Assembly (NCBI GenBank): GCA_958295935.1
Contig: OY282385.1
Location: 2,459,545-2,523,544, forward strand
Length of the DNA stretch: 64,000 nt
Reading direction: 5' to 3'
Source: an uncultured Dehalococcoidia bacterium
GTDB taxonomy: Bacteria; Chloroflexota; Dehalococcoidia; Lucifugimonadales; Lucifugimonadaceae
Shown: one piece after another, positions 22,688 to 33,144 of the stretch
Layout of the letters: each line of letters starts with the position of its first letter
Position numbering within the stretch: the first letter of the stretch is position 1
Notes under the pieces: generated by a model
Told to the model about the DNA's origin: nothing
What the model saw: only the letters and a program-made list of their open reading frames with translations
Database searches by the model: none
Made by a program: the position numbers and the translations under genes

Positions 22688-24502
22688 CTAGCTGCCTAGT
22701 TGCGGCACATTGAGGGATGAAGAGTGCTGAAGCGCCTGGCTTCCCAGTAATTGTTTGATCCTTTCCTTCAGACGTTCTCTCCTCTCGTCGCAGAAAGTAC
22801 TGAATTCAGTTATCGAATCAGGCACTTCTCCCAGCAGGTGCCGTTCCTGGTATTCACGTCTGCGTACGGTATCGGGGTGCGTTCTGGCTAGCCATTGAGC
22901 CGGCATCTCGGCGTTTTTTTCGATGTTCTGCGGCCCTTGGAGCAATTGGAGGTTGGCAAGGGAATCACGGCGGTCAATGAAGTCATCGATCTCGTCTTCC
23001 GGGACTCCGGCAGTTTCGAGCCGCGTCTTTGTGAATTTCGATCTTGGGAAGACGTGGTCTATGTGAAAATTGTTTCGCAGGTCAGCAAACGTGAAGAGCA
23101 ACGACAGCAAGGCAAAAGTGAGTACGTCGCCATACCGCATATCGGCCAGATTCTCTATTTCCTCGTCACCAAAGACAAGCGACCTTCCTCGACCTGCCAT
23201 CTCTTTGTAAATTTGACCAAAGGGGAAATAGTCGTTGGCGTCCTGTCTGATAACTTGCCGCAGGGCGGTCAGCAGTGAATCAGGGGCCCTTCCCCAGATG
23301 CCGGACTTCAGCAGACTTCGGATTAACCACTTACGAATGGCCTGTCTGTCTGTCTTGAATTGAGTGTGATCCAGATATGCTTCTCCGAGGTTCCTGCGGT
23401 AGAAGTAGTATGCAATAGGCAGAATGGCGTTGTGTGCGGTCAGGTTCTGCCGACTGAATCCGAAAGAGGAGATGAGTTGTACGGTCAACATCAAGGCGCG
23501 CTTGATGTCGTTCCAGTTGTCCTCAAATCTGGCCATGTTGTCCCGGTTGAAGTTCTCTACTCTAAACCCGATACTGCCAATGTCACTCAGCATCAAGCCG
23601 GCCTTGAGAACCAGGTCTTTGGAGAAATCGAAGCCGCTGCCAATGTTATTAAGCTCATTGACGAAGGTATTTATCTCTTCCTTTGCGTCGTGTTTGGTCC
23701 ACTGGGCCACCGCGGTTGAAAGCAGCAGATCGGAATGTGAAAGAGGCGTCCCACCGTCATTCATACGAATGAAAATCTGGAGGACTTTGTCTAGTTCCTG
23801 GCTGCCTTCTTCGTAGGAGGCTACTATCTCTTTGCTGTGTACGACTTGGTAAAGTTCGTAAAGTACTTCGTGGGCTTGAGTCACTTGTTCCTGTGGCAAT
23901 CTCTCATTGAGCCATGCTGATATGGCAGGCCCCGGGTTGCTTAGCGACAGCACCTCTCTGACAGGAAACCAGCATACTTTTTCGTCGGCTTTATCGACTT
24001 GCTCATCAGTAAGGAAGCTGAAGCGATACTTCAGTCTTTCTTCATCGTCGTCTTGGTCAGGTTTCCAGAGCAGATCCAGATAAAGCAACCGCTTTGGGAA
24101 GGCGTACGGATTGTTCCACCACAGTCGCGGTAGTTTCCGTGAGATACTTCCTCGCAGCCCGATGTTCAACGCGGTCAGACGCTGCTGCCCATCAAGTACT
24201 GCGGTCAACTGTCGATCATATATCGGTGATAGTCGCGGGCAATGAGGGTTGTCTTTCTCATGGTAGTTGAGAACGAAATCATAGAAATTGAACTTGTGAC
24301 TGTTCTTAGGCTCGACTCTCCAGTAGAGAAAAGTTCCGAAAGGATAACCCTGCATGATACTGTCGAACAGCCGATAAATCTGTTCAGACCGCCATACAAA
24401 ATCGCGTTGGATGCCGGGCAGTACAATATCATTACGCTGGATTTTATCTAGGATATCTTTAATAGTGTCTCCAGTTTGGTACAAGGTTTCGGTTTCGTGC
24501 AA
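22688..24502 (-). CDS. DUF262 and HNH (DUF1524-like) domain protein
   Basis: 604 residues. The N-terminal DUF262 (ParB/GmrS-like) domain shows LPGIQRDFVW (residues 28-37), YPFGTFLYW and the signature LDGQQRLTAL (103-112). The C-terminal part has an HNH-type HIDHVFPRSKF near residue 475, then an RRDSLANLQLLQG helix. This GmrSD-like architecture belongs mostly to phage-defence nucleases that act on modified DNA. The start is TTG with AGGAAAA upstream. G+C by hand count of two lines is 50-55 percent, lower than neighbours, suggesting acquisition. It stands alone, without a methylase or second defence subunit. Confidence 0.9.
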   Translation of the reverse strand: MHETETLYQTGDTIKDILDKIQRNDIVLPGIQRDFVWRSEQIYRLFDSIMQGYPFGTFLYWRVEPKNSHKFNFYDFVLNYHEKDNPHCPRLSPIYDRQLTAVLDGQQRLTALNIGLRGSISRKLPRLWWNNPYAFPKRLLYLDLLWKPDQDDDEERLKYRFSFLTDEQVDKADEKVCWFPVREVLSLSNPGPAISAWLNERLPQEQVTQAHEVLYELYQVVHSKEIVASYEEGSQELDKVLQIFIRMNDGGTPLSHSDLLLSTAVAQWTKHDAKEEINTFVNELNNIGSGFDFSKDLVLKAGLMLSDIGSIGFRVENFNRDNMARFEDNWNDIKRALMLTVQLISSFGFSRQNLTAHNAILPIAYYFYRRNLGEAYLDHTQFKTDRQAIRKWLIRSLLKSGIWGRAPDSLLTALRQVIRQDANDYFPFGQIYKEMAGRGRSLVFGDEEIENLADMRYGDVLTFALLSLLFTFADLRNNFHIDHVFPRSKFTKTRLETAGVPEDEIDDFIDRRDSLANLQLLQGPQNIEKNAEMPAQWLARTHPDTVRRREYQERHLLGEVPDSITEFSTFCDERRERLKERIKQLLGSQALQHSSSLNVPQLGS

Positions 24503-24843
24503 GACGGTTTTCCTGAATGAGTCGAGGTTTCCGGGCTAAGGACTGCTCCAAGGGGACAGGCCGGGATAACAGGTCGGTGGGCATGGGCATTATAGCGGTA
24601 TAGAGGGGGGCCGTGCGTCTGCTTCACCTTGCCCGAAAGGGTGGGCGACCTAGCGGACCGTAGCTGGGCGCGTGGCGGGATGAGGGCGTGTTGGCGGGGT
24701 TTCCGGGGTGGTGCGAATTGACCTTGTGAGTTGTGTGGGTTAGCTTTTCTGGTTGGCCGGATGATACGGCGCGGGCCTGAGCGGCCTGATTTGGCGGAAG
24801 GTCTCCCCGTGGGGGGAGTTTCTCTAGCGGGGGACAGATCTGT
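24503..24843. other. Divergent intergenic region DUF262 / hppA
   Basis: 341 bases without a supported gene. A TATAAT is present on the minus strand at 24589-24594, 87 bases before the DUF262 start, but without a -35. A small GC hairpin (CTCCCC-GT-GGGGGGAG) lies near 24805 just upstream of hppA. Nothing else is recognised. Confidence 0.5.
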
Positions 24844-26930
24844 ATGGGTTCGATAGCCCTTGGGCTGATATCGGGCGGTGCGGCGCTTGTGACGGCGGCT
24901 TTCCTGGCTTGGCTGGTGGTTCGCAATGATGAGGGGAATGAGACGGTGCGGGGGATTGCGGCGCTTATTCGTGAAGGGGCGATGGCTTTCCTTAGGCGCG
25001 AGTACACGCTGCTTGCGCTCTTCGTGGCCGCCATATTCGTCGTGCTGCTGCTCTTCATCGACTTCAACGTGCTCAACGAGTCGAGGATCAGCGAGCTGAA
25101 CTCCATTGGTCCGATCGACCTGGATGGGCCGTGGACTGCTCTTTCCTACCTTGCGGGCTCGTTTGGGTCAGCCCTTGCGGGGTTCATCGGTATGAACATT
25201 GCGGTGCGTGGCAATTCTCGGACTGCGACTGCGGCTCAGTCCGGTCTCAACCCTGCGCTGCGGGTGGCGTTCAATTCGGGCGCGGTCATGGGCCTGACGG
25301 TGGTGGGCATCGGTTTGATCGGGGTTACTGCGCTGTGGTGGGTGTTCCAGAATCCCAACGTGGTGGCGGGGTTCGGCTTTGGGGCGTCCTCAATCGCTCT
25401 GTTTGCGCGTGTTGGGGGCGGCATCTACACGAAGGCGGCGGACGTTGGGGCTGACCTGGTGGGGAAGGTGGAGGCCGGGCTGCCTGAGGACGACCCTCGC
25501 AATCCGGCTGTGATCGCTGACAACGTGGGGGACAACGTGGGCGACGTGGCCGGCATGGGGGCCGATCTCTTCGAGTCGTACGTGGGATCGATCATCGCTT
25601 CACTTGCACTGGCTACTACCGTGGGGATTGCTGGCGTGATGGGTTCCCAGGCGACGGAGTTTGATGCGACGCTTGCGGTGTTGCCCATCGCGGTTGCCGG
25701 CGCCGGGATCATTGCCTCGGTGCTAGGCATGGCTGTCGTGCGGACTCCGGCGACGGCTGCGATGGGTCGGCTGTTGTGGTCGCTGCGGTTCGGCATATAC
25801 GGGGCCGGGGCCCTGGGGCTTGCGGGGGCTGCGGTACTCGTTGGCGTGCTTGATTTTCCGGCGGGCGTGGATCCGTGGAAGCTGTTTGGCGTGATCGTCA
25901 CCGGGCTGGTGGTTGGTCAGACGATCGGCACTGCGACGGAGTGGTTCACTTCCTATGAGTACCCTTGGGTGAAGTGGATATCCAAGCAGGCGGAGACGGG
26001 TCATTCTTCCACGATCATCGCGGGAATAGCGGTCGGGTTGTATAGCACGGTGATTCCGGCGGTGGCGATAGTTCTGGGCATCTATGTTGCGAACGAGCTG
26101 GCGGGTCTGTACGGGATTGGTCTTGCGGCGGTGGGTATGCTTTCGACTTTGGGCATCACGTTGGCTACGGACGCCTATGGGCCTGTGGCGGACAACGCTG
26201 GGGGGATTGCGGAGCAGGCGCATCTTGAGCCTGAGGTTCGGGAGCGTACGGACGCTTTGGACGCGTTGGGCAACACGACGGCGGCGACCGGCAAAGGCTT
26301 TGCCATCGGCTCGGCTGTGCTGACGGCGCTCGCTCTCATGGCGGCATACGGGCAGGTGACAGGGGTTGAGGTGTTCAACCTGGTGGAACCGAACGTATTG
26401 ATAGGAGCGGTGATAGGGGGTTTGCTGCCGTTCCTGTTTTCCGGGCTGACGATGCAGGCGGTGGGTACTGCGGCCGGCTCGATGATCGAGGAGGTTCGCA
26501 GGCAGTTCCGGGAGATACCCGGTTTGCGCGAGGGGGTTGAGGGGGTGAAGCCTGATGCTGCCCGCGCGGTGGACATCAGCACGCGGGGCGCTCTGCGGGC
26601 GATGGTTTTGCCCGGGCTGGTTGCGATTGTTGCGCCGATCATCGTGGGTGCGGTTATGGGCGCGGAGGCGCTGGGCGGTCTGCTGGCCGGGTCGATAGTG
26701 TCCGGGTTTTTGTTGGCGATCTTCATGGCGAATGCTGGGGGCGCGTGGGACAACGCCAAGAAGTACATCGAGTTGGGGAATCACGGGGGGAAGGGTTCGG
26801 ATGCGCATTCGGCGGCGGTGACGGGTGACACGGTGGCGATCCTTTCAAGGACACTTCGGGGCCTGCTATCAACATATTGCTGAAGTTGATGGCGGTGGTT
26901 TCGCTGATCTTCGGCCCGCTCTTCATCTGA
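24844..26930 (+). CDS. hppA: Membrane-bound ion-pumping pyrophosphatase, with apparent 1-nt frameshift
   Basis: Polytopic protein that couples PPi hydrolysis to H+ or Na+ export. Catalytic motifs are present: [20 protein letters not shown] near residue 200, [19 protein letters not shown], and [28 protein letters not shown] has Ala where K+-independent enzymes have Lys, pointing to the K+-dependent class. The plain frame would end at 26883, but the last invariant motif [14 protein letters not shown] is broken because one G is missing in GTGGCGAT (26834-26840, expected GTGGGCGAT). Restoring it gives a normal C-terminus ([15 protein letters not shown]) ending at 26930. Assembly error or real mutation cannot be told apart here. 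Confidence 0.92.
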
Positions 26931-27122
26931 GCACGGTCTAGCCGGGCTGGTTGAAGCGCTTGGTCTTTACTCGCACCCCCTACCAAGAGGAGAGAGATTC
27001 CGGGTCATCGATGCAATGGACGCGTCTGGCTGGGCCTTGGCCCTCTGCTCAGGGGAGAGGGTATTCCGGTAGAGGTCGGCTCTCTATTTTTCGCGTTCGC
27101 CAGTGATGGTTAGGGGGTCGGG

Positions 27123-28496
27123 ATGACTTCGAGTCGCTTTTCGGACGCTCTTTTCACCGACTTCTACGAGCTGACGATGGCGCAGGCCTATTGGCGCTCA
27201 GGTGTCACGGGCCATGCTTCGTTTTCGCTTTTCTTCAGGCGACTGCCGCCGGGCCGGGGCTATCTGGTGTTTGCAGGTCTAGAGAGTATTTTGGATTACC
27301 TTGAGGATCTCCGTTTCAGCGCTGAGGATCTGGATTATCTGGCCTCTCTCAGGCAGTTCGATCCGGCGTTTCTCGACCGTCTGGCGGACCTGGAGTTCAC
27401 CGGTCAGGTACGGGCGATGCGGGAGGGGTCTGTGTGTTTTCCGAATGAGCCTGTCCTGGAGGTTAGTGCGCCGGTGATCGAGGCGCAGATCATCGAGACT
27501 TTTCTTCTGAATCAGGTCACTTTTCAGACCAACCTGGCTTCAAAGGCTGCGCGGGTAGTTATAGCGGCTTGCGGTCGGCCGGTGATCGACTTCAGCGCGC
27601 GGCGGACTCATGGCTCGGATGCGGCTATGTTCGCTGCGCGGTGCGGTTTCATGGTGGGGGAGGCAGGTACGAGCAACGTAAAGGCGGCTGCGAGGTACGG
27701 CATCGAGCCGGTCGGTACGATGGCGCATTCCTTCGTGATGGCGTTCGAGCACGAGATCGATTCGTTCCGAGCGTATGCGAGCGCGTTTCCGGACTCTTCG
27801 ACTCTGTTGGTGGATACTTACGATACGGTTGCGGGGGTGCGGAGCGCGATCAAGGTGGCGCAGGAGCTTTCGGAGCGCGGTCATGGTCTGGTGGGGGTGA
27901 GGATCGACAGCGGTGACCTGGGGGAGCTTGCGTCTACGACCAAGGCCATGCTGGAGGAAGCGGGGCTGAGCGGTACGCAGGTCATAGTCAGCGGCGGGCT
28001 GGACGAGTACGAGGTGGATGGCCTTGTGCGGGCTGGGCATCCTATTGACGGATTCGGGATAGGTACGAAGGTTGGGGTGTCTGCGGACGCGCCCTATCTG
28101 GATTCGGCCTATAAGCTGGTGGAGTATCTCAGCCGGCCGGTGTTGAAGCTGAGTGCGGATAAGCAGACGCTGCCCGGGTGCAAGCAGGTCTTTCGGTTGT
28201 TCGGGGCGGGCGGATATTTTCGGGGCGACGTGATCGGCAGGCTGGGTGAGCCGCGGCCTGAGGATGGCGCTCTTTCACTGTTGGAGGTGGTGATGGCGGA
28301 TGGACGGAGGACGCATCCCTCTCCAAGTCTCGAGGAGTTGCGCAGCGGCTGCCTGAGTTCCATCGGCAGGCTGCCGGAGGGTTATCTGCGCGTGGAGGGA
28401 CCGGACGTTTATCCGGTGGCGGTTAGCGACAGGCTGCGGGAACTGCAATCGGAGGTTGCGGATGAGGTGCGGGAGCGGGAACTGGGGGAGAGTTGA
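27123..28496 (+). CDS. pncB: Nicotinate phosphoribosyltransferase
   Basis: 457 residues. Converts nicotinate and PRPP to nicotinate mononucleotide in NAD salvage. TDFYELTMAQAYW at the N-terminus, FQTNLASKAARVV, DFSARRTHG, GTMAHSFVMAF with the phosphorylated His, and VRIDSGDLGEL are all diagnostic. A GGTTAGGGGG-like purine stretch precedes the ATG. It converges on the nicotinamidase gene, so both NAD salvage steps are neighbours. Confidence 0.95.
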   Translation: MTSSRFSDALFTDFYELTMAQAYWRSGVTGHASFSLFFRRLPPGRGYLVFAGLESILDYLEDLRFSAEDLDYLASLRQFDPAFLDRLADLEFTGQVRAMREGSVCFPNEPVLEVSAPVIEAQIIETFLLNQVTFQTNLASKAARVVIAACGRPVIDFSARRTHGSDAAMFAARCGFMVGEAGTSNVKAAARYGIEPVGTMAHSFVMAFEHEIDSFRAYASAFPDSSTLLVDTYDTVAGVRSAIKVAQELSERGHGLVGVRIDSGDLGELASTTKAMLEEAGLSGTQVIVSGGLDEYEVDGLVRAGHPIDGFGIGTKVGVSADAPYLDSAYKLVEYLSRPVLKLSADKQTLPGCKQVFRLFGAGGYFRGDVIGRLGEPRPEDGALSLLEVVMADGRRTHPSPSLEELRSGCLSSIGRLPEGYLRVEGPDVYPVAVSDRLRELQSEVADEVRERELGES

Positions 28497-28651
28497 GCTC
28501 CAAGGGGGGGTCGCTCGGGGGTTTGCTACTGGGGCCGATGGGTGATGGCGTTTTGCCGGGCCTGTCCTGCTGATTGCAAAGCGGGGCGCGGGGTTTTTGG
28601 GTGACGCGGCTCCTTAGTGGATGAGTCGGCTGTTTTGGGAGGCTTTGCGAG

Positions 28652-29233
28652 TCAGGCGCTGAGCACCTCTTCGCAGGTGGTCAGGGTGGTTCCTACGTCT
28701 TTCATCTTCTTTATAGCGGCCTCTCCGTCGCCGGGGTTGGCCTCTACGGCTGCAATGGCGTCGGTGAGGAGGTAGGTGTCGAAGTGAAAGGTGCGGGCGT
28801 CGAGGGCGGTATTGAGTACGCAGTAGTCTGTTGCGAGGCCGCCGAGGAAGACTCTCTTTACGTCGAGTCGCCTGAGTTGGTCTTCCAGGGTGGTGCCCTG
28901 GAACCCTGAGTATGCGTCTTCCTGTGGGTTGGTTCCCTTGCGAATTATGGAGGTTCCTATGGGTAGCCTGAGCGCGGAGTGGATTTGCGCGCCTTTGTCT
29001 CCTTGCACACAGTGCGGCGGCCAGGGGCCTCCGTTTGTCTTGAAAGAGACGTGGTTCTGTGGGTGCCAGTCGAGGGTGGCGTAGACCCTTCCGCCGCGTG
29101 CCTTGAACCTAGCGGCTGTGTCGGAGAGCTTTGCGGCTACCTGGTCTCCTCCCTGGACGGCCAAGGAACCGCCTGGGCAGAAGTCGTTTTGAACGTCCAG
29201 CAGGATGAGTGCGTCTGTGTCTTTGAGTTTCAA
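28652..29233 (-). CDS. pncA: Nicotinamidase (isochorismatase-family hydrolase)
   Basis: 193 residues. Deamidates nicotinamide to nicotinate, the substrate of the adjacent pncB. Catalytic Asp in LDVQNDFCPGGSL (residue 14), metal ligands in DWHPQNHVSF, the Lys in RKGTNPQEDAYSGF and the nucleophilic Cys in GLATDYCVLNTALDA are visible. Length and spacing fit PncA rather than other isochorismatases. It converges with pncB, 155 bases between stops. Confidence 0.93.
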   Translation of the reverse strand: MKLKDTDALILLDVQNDFCPGGSLAVQGGDQVAAKLSDTAARFKARGGRVYATLDWHPQNHVSFKTNGGPWPPHCVQGDKGAQIHSALRLPIGTSIIRKGTNPQEDAYSGFQGTTLEDQLRRLDVKRVFLGGLATDYCVLNTALDARTFHFDTYLLTDAIAAVEANPGDGEAAIKKMKDVGTTLTTCEEVLSA

Positions 29234-29466
29234 TCTGAGTTCCTTCTATTCGAGCATTCTGAAGTGCGGGATTGCTGCAAGACCTACAGGTTAAGGCTAT
29301 ATCGCAGTCATCGCCACATTTCATCTTCTCTTCTGTTCATTTCCCTATGCGGCGGCAGATGGCGCTGGGTGGAGCGCGCTGCGTTCCGGGCTGCGGTCGA
29401 GTCGGTGGGGCAGGGGGAGACAGGGGCTAGTGGTGAGAGGTTTTACCGAGATTTCCGGCAGGTTCG

Positions 29467-32064
29467 TCATTGCGTCGGGTTTGTTCCCCGGGCCATTTCT
29501 TGCAGTCGGTACAGGGCGTTGATCGCCTCGAGAGGGGTCATCTCTACTACGTCGAGGCCAACCAATTCGTCGATTACCGGGTCGTTGTGTGAGAACAGTT
29601 CCAGCTGCGGGGCCTTGTGTTTTGTTCGTCGAGCTTTGCCTGCTTTCTTCGACCCTTCTTCGAGTTCTTCAAGTATTTGCCATGCTCTTGAGACTACCGA
29701 CCTGGGGAGGCCTGCGAGTTGGCCTACGTGTATGCCGTAGCTGCGGTCGGCGCCGCCAGGGACTATGCGATGCAGGAAGATGATTTTTCCTTCTTCTTCG
29801 GAGATGGCTACTCGATAGTTGGTTGCTCTGGGCAGTGCAGCTGCGAGGGCGGTCATTTCGTGGTAGTGGGTGGCGAAGAGGGTTCTGCATCCCAATCGCG
29901 AGTCGTTGTGTAGGTGCTCTGCGATAGCGCGTGCGATGGCGAGTCCGTCGTAGGTGCTGGTGCCTCTGCCGAGTTCATCTAGGATGGCGAGTGAGCGCGG
30001 GGTGGCCTGGTTGAGGATAGTGGCGGCGTCTATCATTTCGATCATGAAGGTGGAACGGCCTGCGCCTATGTCGTCGCTAAGGCCGGCTCTTGTAAAGATG
30101 CGGTCTACGAGTCCTATCCTGGCCGAATTTGCGGGTATGAAGCTGCCGACCTGTGCGAGGAGCGTAAGGGCTGCGACTTGTCGGATGTAGGTTGATTTAC
30201 CGGACATGTTGGGGCCTGTGATGATCAGGATCTGGTTATCGGAGCAGGAGACGTCGACGTCGTTGGGTACAAATCGTCCTGGTCCGAGTGCGGCTTCTAC
30301 GGATGGGTGGCGTCCGCCTTCGATGAGTATTTGATCTCCGTCGTTCACGACCGGCTTGTTCCATCCGTTGTGGACGGCGGCCTCGGCCATTCCTGCGAGT
30401 ACGTCTATCCTGGCCATAGCGGCGGCGGTGGACATGATCCGTTGCCCATGTGCCGCTACGTCGTTGGATACGCGTCTGAAGATGGACTTTTCGATTTCGT
30501 CGATGCGTTCACGGGCGTTGAGTATGCGGGCCTCTAGGTTCTTGAGGTCTGGGGTGGTGAAGCGTTCTCCGTTGACGAGTGTCTGGCGTCGTTCGAAGTC
30601 TGCGGGTATGCGTGCGAGGTTGGGTCTGGACACTTCGATGTAGTAGCCGAAGACCTTGTTGTATCCGACTTTCAATGACTTTATGCCGGTGCTGTTGCGT
30701 GCGTTGGCTTCTATAGCGGCGATATGTGAGCGCGCTTTGCCTGCGAGGTCTCTGGTTTCGTCGAGTTCTTTGTCGAATCCGGGCCTTATGGCGGTGCCCT
30801 CTCCGGGGGCAAGGGGCGGGTCATCTGCGATGGCCGAGTCGATGAGGGCCACGACTTCAGCGCAGGGGTTGAGGTCTGCGGCTACCGGCGCAAGGCCGTT
30901 TGATTTCCCTGCCAAGGCGTCCAAGAGGGTTGGGGCTTTCGAGAGGCCTCCGGCTATTGCCGCCAGGTCGCGCGGGGTTGCTCTGCCTGCCCTTACGCGA
31001 TTCGTGAGGCGTTCGAGGTCGGGGACGTTGGCGAGGGCGTCTCTGACTTCCGCCCTCGCGATGGGGTTGGCGGCGAAGGTTTCCACTGCGTTCTGCCTGA
31101 GGTTCAGTTCTTGGAGGTCTAGCAGGGGCCTTGCGAGCCAGGTTCTTAGCAGGCGTGCTCCCATGGCGGTACGGGTGCGGTCGACTGTGGTGAGGAGTGT
31201 TGGCGAGTCTGATTCGGCTGCTTGGGCTTCGAATACTTCGAGGTCTCTGAGCGCTCGCCGGTCTAGTTTCATGAAGGCGGCTTGTGAGTCGGTGCGCAGG
31301 GAGGTGATCTGGGGTAGGAATCCGAGTTGTGTTTCTCTGAGGTATGCGAGGGCCTCAGCTGCTGCGATGGCGGCCAGCGGGGCTCGGTGGCATCCGTAGG
31401 GTTCGATTGTTGCGACTCCGAAGTGGGACTTGAGGGCTTCTGCTGCGAGATCGGGATCGAGGCGTGAGGCGTCGAGTTGTCTTATTACGGGCCCGTCATT
31501 TTGGGTGGGTTCGAGGAGTTGGCTGGCGGCATGGTCTGCGAGGAGTTCTGATGGGGACAGGCGTTCGATTTCATCTCGCAATTCGTTGGCGGGCATTTCC
31601 TGAGTGACGAATTCGCTGGTGGAGGCGTCGATTCGTGCGAGGCCGGCGCGTTGCCCGTCTGAGACGGCAGCTGCGAGGTAGTTGTTCTTTCCGCTTTCGA
31701 GGAGGTTTGGGTCTAGTACTGTGCCTGGAGTGACCACTCTCACGACGGCTCTATCGACAATGCCTTTGGAGGTTGCCGGGTCGCTGACCTGCTCGCATAT
31801 GGCTATCTTTAGTCCGGCGTTCACGAGTTTGGGGAGGTGTGATTCGAGGGCCTGGTGGGGGAACCCTGCGAGGTGTGTTCGTACACCGCCACCGACTTCC
31901 CGGCTGGTGAGGGCGATGTCTAGGATCTGGGAGAGTATGCGCGCGTCGTCGTCGAAAGTTTCGAAGAAGTCTCCCATTCTGAAGAGCAGCAGGGCGTCAG
32001 AATGCTGCTGCTTGAACTTCAGATACTGGCGTCGGCCGGGTGGTAGACGGGGTGTCCGTGGCAT
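29467..32064 (-). CDS. mutS: DNA mismatch repair protein MutS
   Basis: 865 residues, full length. The mismatch-reading Phe-x-Glu is in MGDFFETFDDDA near residue 35. Connector, lever and clamp domains follow, then the ATPase with Walker A GPNMSGKST, FMIEMIDAATIL, LDELGRGTSTYDG (Walker B and signature) and ATHYHEMTAL. The C-terminus retains a helix-turn-helix-like GLPRSVVSRAWQILEELEE. No mutL is adjacent. Upstream, 43 bases away, is a membrane protein gene on the same strand. Confidence 0.97.
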   Translation of the reverse strand: MPRTPRLPPGRRQYLKFKQQHSDALLLFRMGDFFETFDDDARILSQILDIALTSREVGGGVRTHLAGFPHQALESHLPKLVNAGLKIAICEQVSDPATSKGIVDRAVVRVVTPGTVLDPNLLESGKNNYLAAAVSDGQRAGLARIDASTSEFVTQEMPANELRDEIERLSPSELLADHAASQLLEPTQNDGPVIRQLDASRLDPDLAAEALKSHFGVATIEPYGCHRAPLAAIAAAEALAYLRETQLGFLPQITSLRTDSQAAFMKLDRRALRDLEVFEAQAAESDSPTLLTTVDRTRTAMGARLLRTWLARPLLDLQELNLRQNAVETFAANPIARAEVRDALANVPDLERLTNRVRAGRATPRDLAAIAGGLSKAPTLLDALAGKSNGLAPVAADLNPCAEVVALIDSAIADDPPLAPGEGTAIRPGFDKELDETRDLAGKARSHIAAIEANARNSTGIKSLKVGYNKVFGYYIEVSRPNLARIPADFERRQTLVNGERFTTPDLKNLEARILNARERIDEIEKSIFRRVSNDVAAHGQRIMSTAAAMARIDVLAGMAEAAVHNGWNKPVVNDGDQILIEGGRHPSVEAALGPGRFVPNDVDVSCSDNQILIITGPNMSGKSTYIRQVAALTLLAQVGSFIPANSARIGLVDRIFTRAGLSDDIGAGRSTFMIEMIDAATILNQATPRSLAILDELGRGTSTYDGLAIARAIAEHLHNDSRLGCRTLFATHYHEMTALAAALPRATNYRVAISEEEGKIIFLHRIVPGGADRSYGIHVGQLAGLPRSVVSRAWQILEELEEGSKKAGKARRTKHKAPQLELFSHNDPVIDELVGLDVVEMTPLEAINALYRLQEMARGTNPTQ

Positions 32065-32107
32065 GATCCGGCCTTTCTATCCATTGCTGGGCTGGCAGCG
32101 GGTTGGT

Positions 32108-33055
32108 CTAGTAGCGCACAGTCATGGCGTCGGCTGCTCGCCATCGAAATTCTCGGATGGTGGATCCTTCCGGGACTTCGAAGGCCATATGGCCGTGTAT
32201 CTGCTCGCCTTCGTTGATGGTCAGGCTGCCCCATATGGGTAGGAATCCGGAGTATTCCAGGTCTTTCCTGTATGAATCGGTGGATACGGACCGTTCGATG
32301 ACCTGTATGGGTTTGACGGGTTCGCTTGCGTCTCTGAGTCGTACTTCTGCGGCGTCTCCGTCGACGATGAGTTGTACGGATCCTGAGGTGGCGTTGATGA
32401 CGGTGACTTCCACCACTGCGATTTCGGCGCCTGTATCGATGGGGGTGATGGCCCAGAGGCGTTGTTGTTGGGCAGTATCGAGTCCCTGGTAGTAAACGGC
32501 GTCCTGGATGACTGGGCGTTCGGCTCTCATCCAGAGGGTGCGTCCTTGTACGTAGAGTTGGTCTACGGCGTCACTGCGGATGAGGATGAATGGTACGAGG
32601 GCTGCTGCTGCGAGTACGGAGATCGTTGCGAGGCTAATGAGCACCCAGGGCTTTGCTTCTTTGGGCACCCTGATCTGGCGTCTGGCCATTACGGCGCCAC
32701 TATCGCTTACGTCCAGGTATTCGCTTCCCGCTGCGCCTCGGAAGGAGCTGGTAGGAGCGTATTCGATGGTTACTCTGACCACGCCTGCGCCTACGGCTGC
32801 TACGTCAGCTACGGTCCAGTCGAGGTCTTTTCTGGAGAATCTTGGTCCGTATGCGTACTTGTTGTCTTTTACGTACTCGAGGGCGGCGTCGATTTGTGTC
32901 TGGAATTGTTCCCGGTCCTGTTCCGGGGGCAGCTGTCCGGCCTGATCGGCGTCCTCGTCCTGTGGTCGGCTGTCGTCTTCAGGCGGACGATCCAGAACGC
33001 CTTCTTGGGCGTCGTTTTGGGTTTCGTCGTCCTGTTTGCGCTTTTCGTCGGTCAT
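32108..33055 (-). CDS. Membrane-anchored protein with acidic N-terminus and DUF4352-like domain
   Basis: 315 residues. The first 55 residues are almost entirely charged (Asp, Glu, Gln, Lys). A soluble segment follows, then one membrane span around residues 137-160 (PWVLISLATISVLAAAALVP), then a beta-rich C-terminal domain with VVEVTVINATSGSV and GEQIHGHMAFEVPEG, which resembles the immunoglobulin-like DUF4352 family that is often surface exposed. Function unknown. It lies between mutS and the cysteine desulfurase, all on the minus strand. Confidence 0.6.
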   Translation of the reverse strand: MTDEKRKQDDETQNDAQEGVLDRPPEDDSRPQDEDADQAGQLPPEQDREQFQTQIDAALEYVKDNKYAYGPRFSRKDLDWTVADVAAVGAGVVRVTIEYAPTSSFRGAAGSEYLDVSDSGAVMARRQIRVPKEAKPWVLISLATISVLAAAALVPFILIRSDAVDQLYVQGRTLWMRAERPVIQDAVYYQGLDTAQQQRLWAITPIDTGAEIAVVEVTVINATSGSVQLIVDGDAAEVRLRDASEPVKPIQVIERSVSTDSYRKDLEYSGFLPIWGSLTINEGEQIHGHMAFEVPEGSTIREFRWRAADAMTVRY

Positions 33056-33144
33056 TGGCAGAGATTCCCGTCCATTCGGTCTGCTAGTCGGTCAAGTACT
33101 TTGGAGTATGCGCGGTGTGGGGATTGGGCTGTGGGTAACGTGCT

